From Lewinellaceae bacterium (GTDB lineage: Bacteria > Bacteroidota > Bacteroidia > Chitinophagales > Saprospiraceae), in NCBI GenBank assembly GCA_020636315.1, contig JACJYA010000016.1:1-64000 (forward strand): 64,000 nucleotides of DNA. The letters are read 5' to 3'. Below, in pieces: positions 35,465-44,409 of the stretch. Position 1 is the first letter of the stretch; every line of letters begins with the position of its first letter. Below the pieces are notes generated by a model that did not search any database, was not told the DNA's origin, and was given only the letters and a program-made list of their open reading frames with translations. Position numbers and translations under genes: made by a program.

Positions 35465-37162
35465 TTAAGGTACAGCTACCGACTTTTTGTCCTTTTTCTC
35501 TTTATCGGGAGTTCCTTCCTCCATCGCCGCACCTTTGGAAGACTTCTTCTTTTTGCCTTTCATTTTGCTGGCCAGTTGGATGGCCTGATAGGCGTTTACG
35601 ATTCCTCCGGTGACGCTGAGCTGGCTGAACGGCACGAGGACATCCGATCCCGGTTCTTTTACTTTTTTATTCTCCCGCACTGCCGACTCCATGATCACCT
35701 GCTTAACCTGCCGGGCGGTCAGGTCTGGGAAATAAGAACGAATGACGGCAGCTACCCCTGTCACAACAGGGGCCGCCATGCTGGTCCCCTGCTGATTTTC
35801 GTATTCGTTGAACGGGGTGGTGGAATAAATTTCCATACCCGGGGCGAATACATCAACATACTCCGGGCTGTAATTGGAAAACGGAGCCACCAGGCTTTCG
35901 TCATCCTGCCAGTTGATGGCGCCGACTTCAATCCAGTTCTCAGCATATTTGGGGCCGAAAAGCCCGAGAAAGCCTCCTCGTTTTTCGAATTTATCGGTCG
36001 GGAAATTATTTTCACTGCTGATCTGCTTATTGTCGTTGCCGGCCGCATGAACGATCAGCACGTCGTGGTCCATTGCATACCTTACGGCTTCATCCACAAT
36101 TTCTTTCCGGGGGGAGGCGCCTTTGCCGAAACTCATATTGATCACGGAAGCGCCGTTATCCACCGCATAGATTATGGCGGCAGCAACGTCTTTATCCCGT
36201 TCGTCTCCATCGGGTACGGTGCGTACGGACATGATCCGGACGTTGTCGGCCACCCCGTTCATTCCCAGGCCATTGTCGCGCTTGGCGCCAATAATGCCTG
36301 ACACGTGAGTTCCGTGAAGGGCATCCGGGCCTCTCACATCGCTGTTGCCGTAATCCCGGTCATAGGGGTCTGAAAAATCATCTCCCACTTCCGGCCGGGG
36401 GTTGAAATCCAGGTTGTAGTGGTATTTGTACTCGGCAACGAGATGTTCGGCATATTCATTAAAGTCTTTTTGAACCTGCCGGAATTGCCGGTTCTCAGAC
36501 ATCTGAGCCAGAATGATCTGGGCAACGTAGTTTAACAAGGGGTTATCGGATTCGTATTCGGTGAGGTCTTCCTCTGTGATCTCTTCCTTTCCGATCTCAT
36601 CCGCCAGGGCGTTGATACCGGTAGCAATCGCGACGAAAGTGCTGGCCTCTTCTTCCAGTTCAGTCTTTTTATCCTCGATCACCTTTCCATATTCCATGTA
36701 TTTTTTATACAGGGCTTTGTCTTTTTTGGAAAGCTCTTCAGGCTTCTTGCCATCAAACATCTGTTGGTATTTGCGATACAGCCGCGTCACCTCCAGGTTG
36801 TCATACTGAATGTTTTCACCGGACTTGTTCCCGAGGAAATTCCATCCGTGCACGTCATCCACATAACCATTGTGATCGTCATCAACTCCGTTACCTGGAA
36901 TTTCATCCTCATTGACCCACATGATGTCCTTGAGGTCTTCGTGTTCATAATCGACCCCTGAATCCAGAACCGCAACGATCACCGTTTTGCTCTTTTTGCC
37001 CTTCAACAGTTGATCATAGGCCCGTTCGGTACTGACTCCCGGGACATGATCCCGGGACAGGTCGAGGTTGAACCAGTTGGCCGGGGCGCTGGTCTGGGTA
37101 AAACCAAAGTTAACGCAGAAAAGGAGGCCACAGGCCGCCACTATTTTTCTCAGATCCATCAA
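35465..37162 (-). CDS. S8 family (subtilisin-like) serine protease with helical insert
   Basis: 565 aa, signal peptide 1-22 (CVNFGFTQ). Catalytic triad: Asp67 (VLDSGVD), His286 (HGTHVSG) and Ser461 (GTSMAAP), with oxyanion Asn376 (AAGN). Between Asp67 and His286 there is a charged, helix-prone insert (about 120-255, rich in Glu/Lys) far longer than in classical subtilisins. The C-terminus is a Lys-rich tail (KMKGKKKKSSKGAAMEEG...) with no T9SS domain, so a periplasmic or membrane-associated location is likelier than surface export. Convergent with recF-DUF721. Confidence 0.93.
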   Translation of the reverse strand: MMDLRKIVAACGLLFCVNFGFTQTSAPANWFNLDLSRDHVPGVSTERAYDQLLKGKKSKTVIVAVLDSGVDYEHEDLKDIMWVNEDEIPGNGVDDDHNGYVDDVHGWNFLGNKSGENIQYDNLEVTRLYRKYQQMFDGKKPEELSKKDKALYKKYMEYGKVIEDKKTELEEEASTFVAIATGINALADEIGKEEITEEDLTEYESDNPLLNYVAQIILAQMSENRQFRQVQKDFNEYAEHLVAEYKYHYNLDFNPRPEVGDDFSDPYDRDYGNSDVRGPDALHGTHVSGIIGAKRDNGLGMNGVADNVRIMSVRTVPDGDERDKDVAAAIIYAVDNGASVINMSFGKGASPRKEIVDEAVRYAMDHDVLIVHAAGNDNKQISSENNFPTDKFEKRGGFLGLFGPKYAENWIEVGAINWQDDESLVAPFSNYSPEYVDVFAPGMEIYSTTPFNEYENQQGTSMAAPVVTGVAAVIRSYFPDLTARQVKQVIMESAVRENKKVKEPGSDVLVPFSQLSVTGGIVNAYQAIQLASKMKGKKKKSSKGAAMEEGTPDKEKKDKKSVAVP

Positions 37163-37374
37163 TTCGTGATTTTACATTTATTTATGATACAATAATACCC
37201 TCTTTGCAACAACGGAGGGGGCACAAAATTGCCAATGTTTTTAATTGTGAAATAACAAGGGATGGGTAATAGGCGGTTATTCTAACGTAAGGCCTCCTGG
37301 CATAGTTGCACCGCACGGGATTTTTCCTAGCCAATTTCCTCAATTATTTCTATTTTTCCCCCAGAAGGCGTATC

Positions 37375-38211
37375 ATGAAACTGATTAAAACTCAACTCAG
37401 GCTGGCTTGGAAATTCCTGCAATACTACTGGCGGGCAAGAACCCGCTATGATATCCATTCTCCCTTTGTTTTTGAACTGGTGGAAAAAACACTGGAAGAT
37501 TCCCGCACTTTTTACGCCTTTCCCATCATAGAAGGATTGCGAAATTTATTGCTCAGAGACGATACGGAAGTCCACCTAACCGATTACGGAGCCGGGTCAA
37601 AGGCAGACGGTTCTCCCCGGCGGACGGTGCACAGCCTGGCCCGTCATACCGCCGTTAGCCCCGCCACCGGCCAGCTCTTGTTCCGCCTGGTGCACTTCAT
37701 CAAACCCACCACCCTGCTGGAATTGGGAACATCTCTGGGTATTTCCACTGCCTATCAGGCGGCGGCAGCACCTCGGTCTCGTTTTCTCACCATCGAAGGG
37801 TGCCCGGAAACAGCGACTTTGGCCAGGCAGCATTTCGAACAACTGAACCTCCCTAACGTCCACCTCCTGACGGGGCCCTTCCGGGAAAAGCTGCCCGAAG
37901 CACTCCGGGAACTTCAGCGTTTGGACTACCTATACCTAGACGGCGACCACCGCCTCGGGGCCAGCCTGGAATACTTCGAACAATGCCTGCCCTACGCCCA
38001 TTCCGACAGCGTTTTTGTTATTGCCGACATCCACTGGTCAAATGAAATGGAGAAAGCCTGGGGGGCCATACGCCGCCACCCCAGGGTGAGCCTGTCCGTT
38101 GACCTGTTTCACATCGGGTTGCTGTTCTTCAGGGACGAGCAGCGGGAACGGGAGCATTTTACGGTGATACGTTCGGTGTGGAAACCTTGGCGGATGGGTT
38201 TTTTCGGGTAA
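37375..38211 (+). CDS. Class I SAM-dependent methyltransferase (O-methyltransferase-like)
   Basis: Start set at the ATG at 37375 (MKLIKTQLRLAWKFLQYYW), 278 aa; a start at 37306 would add a poorly conserved 23-residue leader. An N-terminal helical segment (RTRYDIHSPFVFELVEKTLED) precedes a Rossmann SAM domain: motif I LLELGTSLGISTAY, acidic loop FLTIEGCPETATLARQHF, YLDGDHRLGASLEYFEQCL and VIADIHWSNEMEKAW. It resembles the metal-dependent catechol-O-methyltransferase type fold (DxxH-like DIHWS). The 'RYDIHSPFVF' N-terminus is typical of a Bacteroidota family whose substrate is unknown. Confidence 0.87.
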   Translation: MKLIKTQLRLAWKFLQYYWRARTRYDIHSPFVFELVEKTLEDSRTFYAFPIIEGLRNLLLRDDTEVHLTDYGAGSKADGSPRRTVHSLARHTAVSPATGQLLFRLVHFIKPTTLLELGTSLGISTAYQAAAAPRSRFLTIEGCPETATLARQHFEQLNLPNVHLLTGPFREKLPEALRELQRLDYLYLDGDHRLGASLEYFEQCLPYAHSDSVFVIADIHWSNEMEKAWGAIRRHPRVSLSVDLFHIGLLFFRDEQREREHFTVIRSVWKPWRMGFFG

Positions 38212-38284
38212 GTAGCCGGCCCTGTCACAAGTGGGGGGCGACACTTTTCCCTGGAAAGGGCCAGACGGGAAAGCGCCACCTTAA

Positions 38285-40933
38285 CTAATCCGTGGCCGGC
38301 CGCCGAAATCCGATCGACTGTTTGTTGAATACGAAGCTGCTCTTGTCGGTCTTAAAGGACTTAACATCCTCGATGGCCAGCAGGTTGGCAGGAGTATGTG
38401 CCCGTTCTTCCGGAGACAGGGCTGCCAGGCGGAGGTTGTGGTTTTTGATGGCCTCGTTAACTATGTTGCGGACGGTTCGGGCGTTGCCGAAATACTTATC
38501 GCGGTATTCGTAGAGGAAAGCCAGGTACTCCTTGATATGCTCCTCTGCCTCCGGGGTGGGCACCACATTCTCTTCAGACAGCATCTGCAAAGCGATACGG
38601 TTGAGTTCCCTGGGAGAATAATCCTCAAATTTGAGGATCTTATCAAATCTGGAGTTGAGCCCCGGGTTGGCCTTCAGGAATGCCTCCATGTTATCAGGAT
38701 AACCGGCGACAAAGACGAAAAAGCGGCCGCGATGATCCTCCATGCGTTTTAGCAGGGTTTGAATGGCCTCGTCCCCAAAATCCCCCCCGGTGTTGGAGCG
38801 CATGGTCAGGGAGTAGGCCTCGTCGATAAACAGAACGCCGCCCATAGCCTCGTCAATGCGTTCGGCGGTCTTGATGGCTGTTTGGCCCACATGGCCGGCT
38901 ACCAGGCCCTGGCGGTCGGTTTCCACCATGTGGCCGCGTTCGAGCACGCCCAGGGCCTTGTAGATCTGAGTGAGGATGCGGGCCACCGTCGTTTTGCCGG
39001 TGCCGGGGTTGCCGATGAAGACGGTATGCAGGAAAAAGCTGTTCAGCACGTCGCGGTTGGTCTCCCGGTAGAAGCGCACAAGGCGCACCAGTTCGCTGAT
39101 CTGTGCCTTGATATTCTCCATTCCGATGAGGCGGTAGAGTTGATCGAGGGATTCCTTCAGCAGCGGCTCATCGACCGGGATATTGGGCAGTTCCGGCTTG
39201 GCTTCAACATCTATCTTTTCCACATCCCCCAGGCGAATGAGGGAGAGCTTTTCTTTTTCCAGGCTTTTGGGGTCTTCCTCAGACATGATGCGCAGGCCCA
39301 GGTTGACTTTTGACTTCTCGATAAGGTCATAAACAAATCGGGCATTGCCGAAAGACCGGTCGCGCTTTCGATAGGCATTGATGATGATCTCATCGATCTT
39401 CATTTTCGCCTTGTCGGTCAGCACCACCCCCTTCTCCCGGCAAGCGAAATCCGCGATCTGTGACAATTCCTGGGGCAGATAATCGGCAAATTCAAAATAC
39501 AGTTTGAAACGGGATTTCAATCCGGGGTTAGAGTCCAGGAAATGTTTCATTTCCTTGGGGTAACCGGCAACGATCACCGCCAGGTCTCCCGGGCCATTAG
39601 ACATTTCCTTGACCAGGATCTCGATCACTTCCCGGCCGAAATCCTTGCTGTCGTCATTGGAGCGGGCCAGGGCGTAGGCTTCATCGATGAACAAAACCCC
39701 TCCCCTCGCCTTCTCGATGGCCTCCTTGACCTTGGGCGCCGTCTGGCCAATATACTCTCCCACCAGGTCAACACGATCAACCTCATGGACATGCCCTTTG
39801 GAGAGCAAGCCCATCTTTTTGTATAGCAGGCCCATCATCTTAGCCACGGTGGTCTTTCCCGTACCGGGATTGCCGATAAAGACCGAGTGAACATTGATCT
39901 CCTCTTTTTCGCGGAACCCTTTTTCCTTCCTGAGCTGAAGAAATTGGATATATTTGGCGTGGTCAAGTACCTGTGATTTGATGGCGTCCAGGCCAATAAG
40001 GGCATCCAGGCGGACCATGACCTCCTCAAAAGTCTGGTTGAAACTTTCATCAGGAGAAAGAACAATGGGCGCCTGCCGGTTGGGAAGCAATACGCCCGCA
40101 ACACCTTCCTCGAACTCGTCAGATACTTCAAAGGGGACCACCGCCAGCAATTTATCCATAAAAATGATCTCAGCGGTGTAGCGGTCTTTTCTCCAGGACC
40201 CCTTGACATTAGAGCCCCAACCCGCCGTAATGCGGATGAACTGGTCTCTTTTATCTATCCGCTGCAGCCGGACGACCTGCCCTTTCAGCTCCCGGGCATC
40301 GTTGTAGAACTTGGTGAACAACTCACAGTGCCACGACTTGTCCATATAAAGGTTGCGCAGGGAAATTTCCACATAGATGTAGCGCGTTTCTTCACTACTG
40401 AATGCCTTATAATAGATCCTTTCGTCCTCAATAACATCATCGTAGGGCCCTTCGTAAAGTTTGAGGGACTGTACATCGAGGTAAGGGTTTTCTCCGGGCA
40501 GCATCTCCTGGCCGGCGTCCTCCACGTAAAAATACTTGGTCGCCACCTTTTCCCCTTCGATCCAGGCTTCCCAGAAATAAGTACCTTTCTTCCAGAAAGC
40601 TCCTTCGTTTTTATTGCCCCACCCTTCCCTGATGTACATGATGTGGTCATACTTACTGACCTTGCGCCGGAAAGGAAGAGAACAAAGGAGTTTCTGGGAT
40701 TTCTTTACCGAATAGCACTTGATCTCCACATCCACCTCCCAGTCTTCAACGTCGAAAAGCTTATTGTAGAAAGAGAGCTCGGCATAGACATAGGTAGTTT
40801 CATAACGGTCGAATACCTGACGGTATTTCTTCTTGTTGTCCGCCAGCCACTCGGTTGACGCATAAACCTTCAGTTCACGGAACTTGAATTTCTTGAATTC
40901 CGGATGGAGGTATTCTTCGGCCATTCGGTTCAT
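38285..40933 (-). CDS. CbxX/SpoVK-type double AAA+ ATPase with tandem N-terminal beta modules
   Basis: 882 aa, no signal peptide. Two complete CbxX-type AAA+ modules: the first at about 305-560 (Walker A GNPGTGKT 354-361, Walker B LFIDEA 414-419), the second at about 595-860 (again GNPGTGKT and LFIDEAYSL, R-finger region NPGLNSRFDKILKF). The first about 275 residues hold two copies of an unrecognised beta-rich module (about 20-140 and 155-275). Both contain an (E/K)TxYxYxE(L/I)S segment, an aromatic-rich strand pair and a xGWG(N/S)...G(A/S)(F/W) turn, followed by a strand ending in (F/V)xxxFxVxDx. CbxX relatives remodel protein complexes (Rubisco activase CbbX, SpoVK). The partner here is unknown. 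Divergently transcribed from the Clp-like gene across 161 bp. Confidence 0.88.
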   Translation of the reverse strand: MNRMAEEYLHPEFKKFKFRELKVYASTEWLADNKKKYRQVFDRYETTYVYAELSFYNKLFDVEDWEVDVEIKCYSVKKSQKLLCSLPFRRKVSKYDHIMYIREGWGNKNEGAFWKKGTYFWEAWIEGEKVATKYFYVEDAGQEMLPGENPYLDVQSLKLYEGPYDDVIEDERIYYKAFSSEETRYIYVEISLRNLYMDKSWHCELFTKFYNDARELKGQVVRLQRIDKRDQFIRITAGWGSNVKGSWRKDRYTAEIIFMDKLLAVVPFEVSDEFEEGVAGVLLPNRQAPIVLSPDESFNQTFEEVMVRLDALIGLDAIKSQVLDHAKYIQFLQLRKEKGFREKEEINVHSVFIGNPGTGKTTVAKMMGLLYKKMGLLSKGHVHEVDRVDLVGEYIGQTAPKVKEAIEKARGGVLFIDEAYALARSNDDSKDFGREVIEILVKEMSNGPGDLAVIVAGYPKEMKHFLDSNPGLKSRFKLYFEFADYLPQELSQIADFACREKGVVLTDKAKMKIDEIIINAYRKRDRSFGNARFVYDLIEKSKVNLGLRIMSEEDPKSLEKEKLSLIRLGDVEKIDVEAKPELPNIPVDEPLLKESLDQLYRLIGMENIKAQISELVRLVRFYRETNRDVLNSFFLHTVFIGNPGTGKTTVARILTQIYKALGVLERGHMVETDRQGLVAGHVGQTAIKTAERIDEAMGGVLFIDEAYSLTMRSNTGGDFGDEAIQTLLKRMEDHRGRFFVFVAGYPDNMEAFLKANPGLNSRFDKILKFEDYSPRELNRIALQMLSEENVVPTPEAEEHIKEYLAFLYEYRDKYFGNARTVRNIVNEAIKNHNLRLAALSPEERAHTPANLLAIEDVKSFKTDKSSFVFNKQSIGFRRPATD

Positions 40934-41094
40934 TCCTTTTTATGAATAACTTTTAAAGATAAAAAATCAGGGGTTTGAGGGTGATTTTTTTTTGAGAATT
41001 TATGCAAAATAACAAAAAAGAAGGGATTGGGGTAATTTCGGAAGTTTGTTATCTTTCGGCTCCAAACAGGCTCTTAGCCCCTAAGTAACCCTAG

Positions 41095-44000
41095 ATGGCT
41101 ACCGTAAAACTCAACATTCCAGCCCTTGTAACAGACACCAGCATCGAAGAGAAGGCTTATTATCATATACGGCCGCTATTTACGGGTTTCCCGGTAGCGA
41201 CCCACCGGCGCTATGACAATGCTGTGACGTTGTTCCAGAAAGAAGTGCGCCAGGCTTTTAAAGGGTTCTCATTGAACCGTCAGAGTGCCGGCCACCTGTT
41301 GTGGTTTATGTTCAAACCCGAAATATCCTACCAGCAATTTCAATTCGAGTTCAACCTTGGCCGCCAGTTCGTCAGCGGGCTTTTCGGGCTGGCTTATTTC
41401 AGCCTCGAAGGTAAAACCTTCGTAGTGCTACCGTCCTTTCACAATTACATGTTCATGCTCCCCTCCAAAAAGGGAGGCAGCCCCGGCCTTGAGGAAGCTG
41501 CAAAACAGGCCATCCGAGACCTGCTTCGGAATCTGAAAAAAGAGGATGAAAACGAGTTCAGCCCGGAATCCTATTTCGCCGGCAAGCGGGAATTTCTGGC
41601 CAACATAGACGTTAGTGTAAATATTGGCCAGGCAGGTTTCACCTTTGAGTCCCCTCCGGATAACTGGTTCCTCAACAGCCTGATGGGAGATACCGAATTC
41701 GATGGAGCCGTCGAGGCAGAAAGGGCCGGACAGGACCTCAACAACCTCTTCCCGGCAGAACTCCGGCGGGCATACTATCAGGAAAAACTCGTTAGCCAGT
41801 TATACAAAGCCATTTTTCACCGGGGGAATACTCCTATCGCTATTATTGGGCCGGAGGGAGTGGGCAAACACACCATTATTCATGAGGTGATCTGGCGTTA
41901 TGAAAGTGAATTTTATGAACCTAAAAAAGGGCGGACACAACACATCTGGCTGATCGACCCCACTCGCATCATTTCCGGGATGAGTATCGTCGGGATGTGG
42001 CAAAAGCGGTTTGAATCCATTATTTCATTCATTCGAAAACCGGCGGAAACCGCAAAAACCAGCGATAAGATCCTGATTGACAATCCTGTTGCCCTGTTGC
42101 GCATTGGAAAATCCGCACAAAACAACATGACCCTCAGCGATGTGCTGCGCCCCTATCTGGAAAAACGCCAGCTGCAGGCCACGATCCTGGCCACCCCGGA
42201 AGAATGGAAGGTCATTCAGGAAAAAGGAAGGCGCTTTGCCAATCTCTTCCAGGCCATCCGGCTGAATGAACCCGGGCTGGAAACTGCCATCCGGATCATT
42301 CTCAAAAACCGGAGCGCCCTTGAAAAAGAAAATGATACGGCCATTACCATACAGGCCGTCCGCCAGTTGCTGGCCATCCAGCGAAATTACCTCAAGAACA
42401 AACCTTTGCCGGGAAGCGTCATGAAGCTTATGCGGCAGCTGGCGGTAAAGTACCGCTACCGTTCAGCCAATGCACCGGAAGTAAGGGAGGAATTCCGGGC
42501 CTTCAGCGGCCTGGAAGAACGCATTTTTGACTCCAGCCGACAGTTCCAGGAAGGGGAAGTCCGGGGAAATATCGCCCAGGAACTGGTTGGCCAACCCAAA
42601 GCAGTAGAGGCACTGACCAACGTCATACACATTGTAAAGGCCAAACTGGCGAATAAAAGTAAACCTCTGGCCTCCTTCCTGTTCATCGGGCCTACCGGAG
42701 TCGGCAAAACCCAGGCGGCAAAAGTCGTTTGTAAATATCTGATGGGGGACGAGAAACACCTGATGCGCTTCGATATGAATGAATTCATTGACGAAAGCGC
42801 CGTCCAACGTCTCATTGGCGATGATTTCAACCCGGAAGGCCTGCTCACCGGAACCGTGCGCTACCGCCCCTTTGGCATCCTTCTTTTAGACGAGATCGAA
42901 AAAGCCCATCCGAAGGTCCATGACCTGCTCCTTCAGGTCCTGGATGACGGCCGCCTTACAGACAGCCTGGGCAGGACGGTGGACTTTTCCAACACCATCA
43001 TCATCATGACTTCTAACGTTGGGGCACGGCAGGCCAGTACCCATCTGGGGTATAACCCCGGCTCCGAGGACGAAGGAGCGGTTTACCGCCGGGCCGTGGA
43101 AAACGAATTCCGGCCTGAGTTCATCAACCGGATCGACCAGATCATTATTTTCAACCCCCTCGAACTCACCCATATCCTCGGCATCGCCCGTCTTCAGATC
43201 AAGGAATTGCTTCAGCGTGATGGTTTTGTACGCCGGACCACCATCCTGAATATTTCCAAGGAGGCGCTGGAGTGGGTTGCCCAACGGGGTTTTGATGCCC
43301 GGATGGGAGGCAGGGCACTGAAAAGACAGATCGAAAGGGACCTCACAGCTCTATCCGCCGAACAATTGATATCTACCCAGATTGATACTCCCATCCTGTT
43401 TGATATTTTGCTGAAAAGCGGAAAGCTGACACCCAGGATAAGGCCTCTTCAATTCGTTCAACCCGCAGAAGACGATTGGCTGCCCGACCTGCCCGATGAA
43501 ACACGGGGTAAACGGTTTTATAACCAACTTCTTTACACTCTGGAAAATATCCGGGCTCAATTACAGGCCCATGAAGAAAGAACGGAGGCCCACCCAGGCC
43601 CTCTGGTTTATGTTGACGGAAAGGCCCCCGGCGGATTGGGGTGGGAATATTATCATTTCAAAGACCGGGTGGAAGAAACCCGCGAAAGCATTAAAAATAT
43701 CAGCCTCGGTTTTCGGGACCGCAACTACAAATTCGGTCCGGCTATACCCCTGCGGTTGAAGCCGGTAAGCCTGGTGCCCCGAAAAGACTGGTCGGCAAAG
43801 GGGATCAGGGAAAACATTAAAGACCGTTTATTTCAGCAGGAAGGAATAAGGGAGATCAGCGAAGCTTACCAGTTCGGCCAGGCTCCATTCGACAGCATTA
43901 AAACTGAATTCATTAGTAATTACCTGGATGTAGCCTTTCTTCAACTGCAATTAAGAGGCGTGCTTAAAGGGAAGCCGGAGAAAGGAACCCTGAAGGTTGA

Positions 44001-44409
44001 ATCCTACATCACCGGCATGGGAGATTGGGAAAAAGGTTTCCTTTTGGAAAAGTATTCCGAGCTGATGAAGGTACTGGATATTCCTCACAAAATTAACAAA
44101 AGCCGGAGCCTCATCCAGATGGATGGATTTGCTCTCCGGGAGTTGTTCAGTGGAGAAGCAGGTATCCACCTGTTTTATCTGGGCCAACGCAGCCCGGTTC
44201 CGATTCATGTTTCAACAGGGCAGCCGGAGGAAGATAAACATGCTTACAGAGTGGTTCGCATTTACGATGGCAGGGATACCCTGACGGACCTCCGAACAGG
44301 TTTTTCCAATGCTATTAATATCGCGGGGAACGAATTTAAGCTTTTGCTCTATGCCGGTATCAGCAAGGGCCTGCGCGATGCCCTCAACCCTTTTTCGAAA
44401 AAGAGCTGA
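41095..44409 (+). CDS. ClpA/ClpB-like AAA+ protein with degenerate D1 and release-factor-2-like C-terminus
   Basis: 1104 aa, cytoplasmic. Residues 1-230 are an unrecognised N-terminal domain. The first AAA+ domain (about 230-440) is degenerate: its Walker A reads GPEGVGKH (252-259, His instead of Ser/Thr) and the Walker B region ILIDNP has Asn where the catalytic Glu belongs. The second AAA+ domain (about 490-750) is intact: GPTGVGKT (532-539), LLLDEIEKAHP, a TSNVGA sensor and FRPEFINRID, ending in the ClpB-D2 small domain GFDARMGGRALKRQIE. Residues about 965-1104 resemble the PCRF/anticodon-side superdomain of RF2: FLLEKYSELMKVL, FSGEAGIHLF, then VVRIYDGRDTLTDLRTG...AGISKGL, matching the RF2 ending ...DLRTG...KAGL, without a GGQ domain. 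The role is unknown; ribosome-linked protein remodelling is the natural hypothesis. Confidence 0.85.
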   Translation: MATVKLNIPALVTDTSIEEKAYYHIRPLFTGFPVATHRRYDNAVTLFQKEVRQAFKGFSLNRQSAGHLLWFMFKPEISYQQFQFEFNLGRQFVSGLFGLAYFSLEGKTFVVLPSFHNYMFMLPSKKGGSPGLEEAAKQAIRDLLRNLKKEDENEFSPESYFAGKREFLANIDVSVNIGQAGFTFESPPDNWFLNSLMGDTEFDGAVEAERAGQDLNNLFPAELRRAYYQEKLVSQLYKAIFHRGNTPIAIIGPEGVGKHTIIHEVIWRYESEFYEPKKGRTQHIWLIDPTRIISGMSIVGMWQKRFESIISFIRKPAETAKTSDKILIDNPVALLRIGKSAQNNMTLSDVLRPYLEKRQLQATILATPEEWKVIQEKGRRFANLFQAIRLNEPGLETAIRIILKNRSALEKENDTAITIQAVRQLLAIQRNYLKNKPLPGSVMKLMRQLAVKYRYRSANAPEVREEFRAFSGLEERIFDSSRQFQEGEVRGNIAQELVGQPKAVEALTNVIHIVKAKLANKSKPLASFLFIGPTGVGKTQAAKVVCKYLMGDEKHLMRFDMNEFIDESAVQRLIGDDFNPEGLLTGTVRYRPFGILLLDEIEKAHPKVHDLLLQVLDDGRLTDSLGRTVDFSNTIIIMTSNVGARQASTHLGYNPGSEDEGAVYRRAVENEFRPEFINRIDQIIIFNPLELTHILGIARLQIKELLQRDGFVRRTTILNISKEALEWVAQRGFDARMGGRALKRQIERDLTALSAEQLISTQIDTPILFDILLKSGKLTPRIRPLQFVQPAEDDWLPDLPDETRGKRFYNQLLYTLENIRAQLQAHEERTEAHPGPLVYVDGKAPGGLGWEYYHFKDRVEETRESIKNISLGFRDRNYKFGPAIPLRLKPVSLVPRKDWSAKGIRENIKDRLFQQEGIREISEAYQFGQAPFDSIKTEFISNYLDVAFLQLQLRGVLKGKPEKGTLKVESYITGMGDWEKGFLLEKYSELMKVLDIPHKINKSRSLIQMDGFALRELFSGEAGIHLFYLGQRSPVPIHVSTGQPEEDKHAYRVVRIYDGRDTLTDLRTGFSNAINIAGNEFKLLLYAGISKGLRDALNPFSKKS

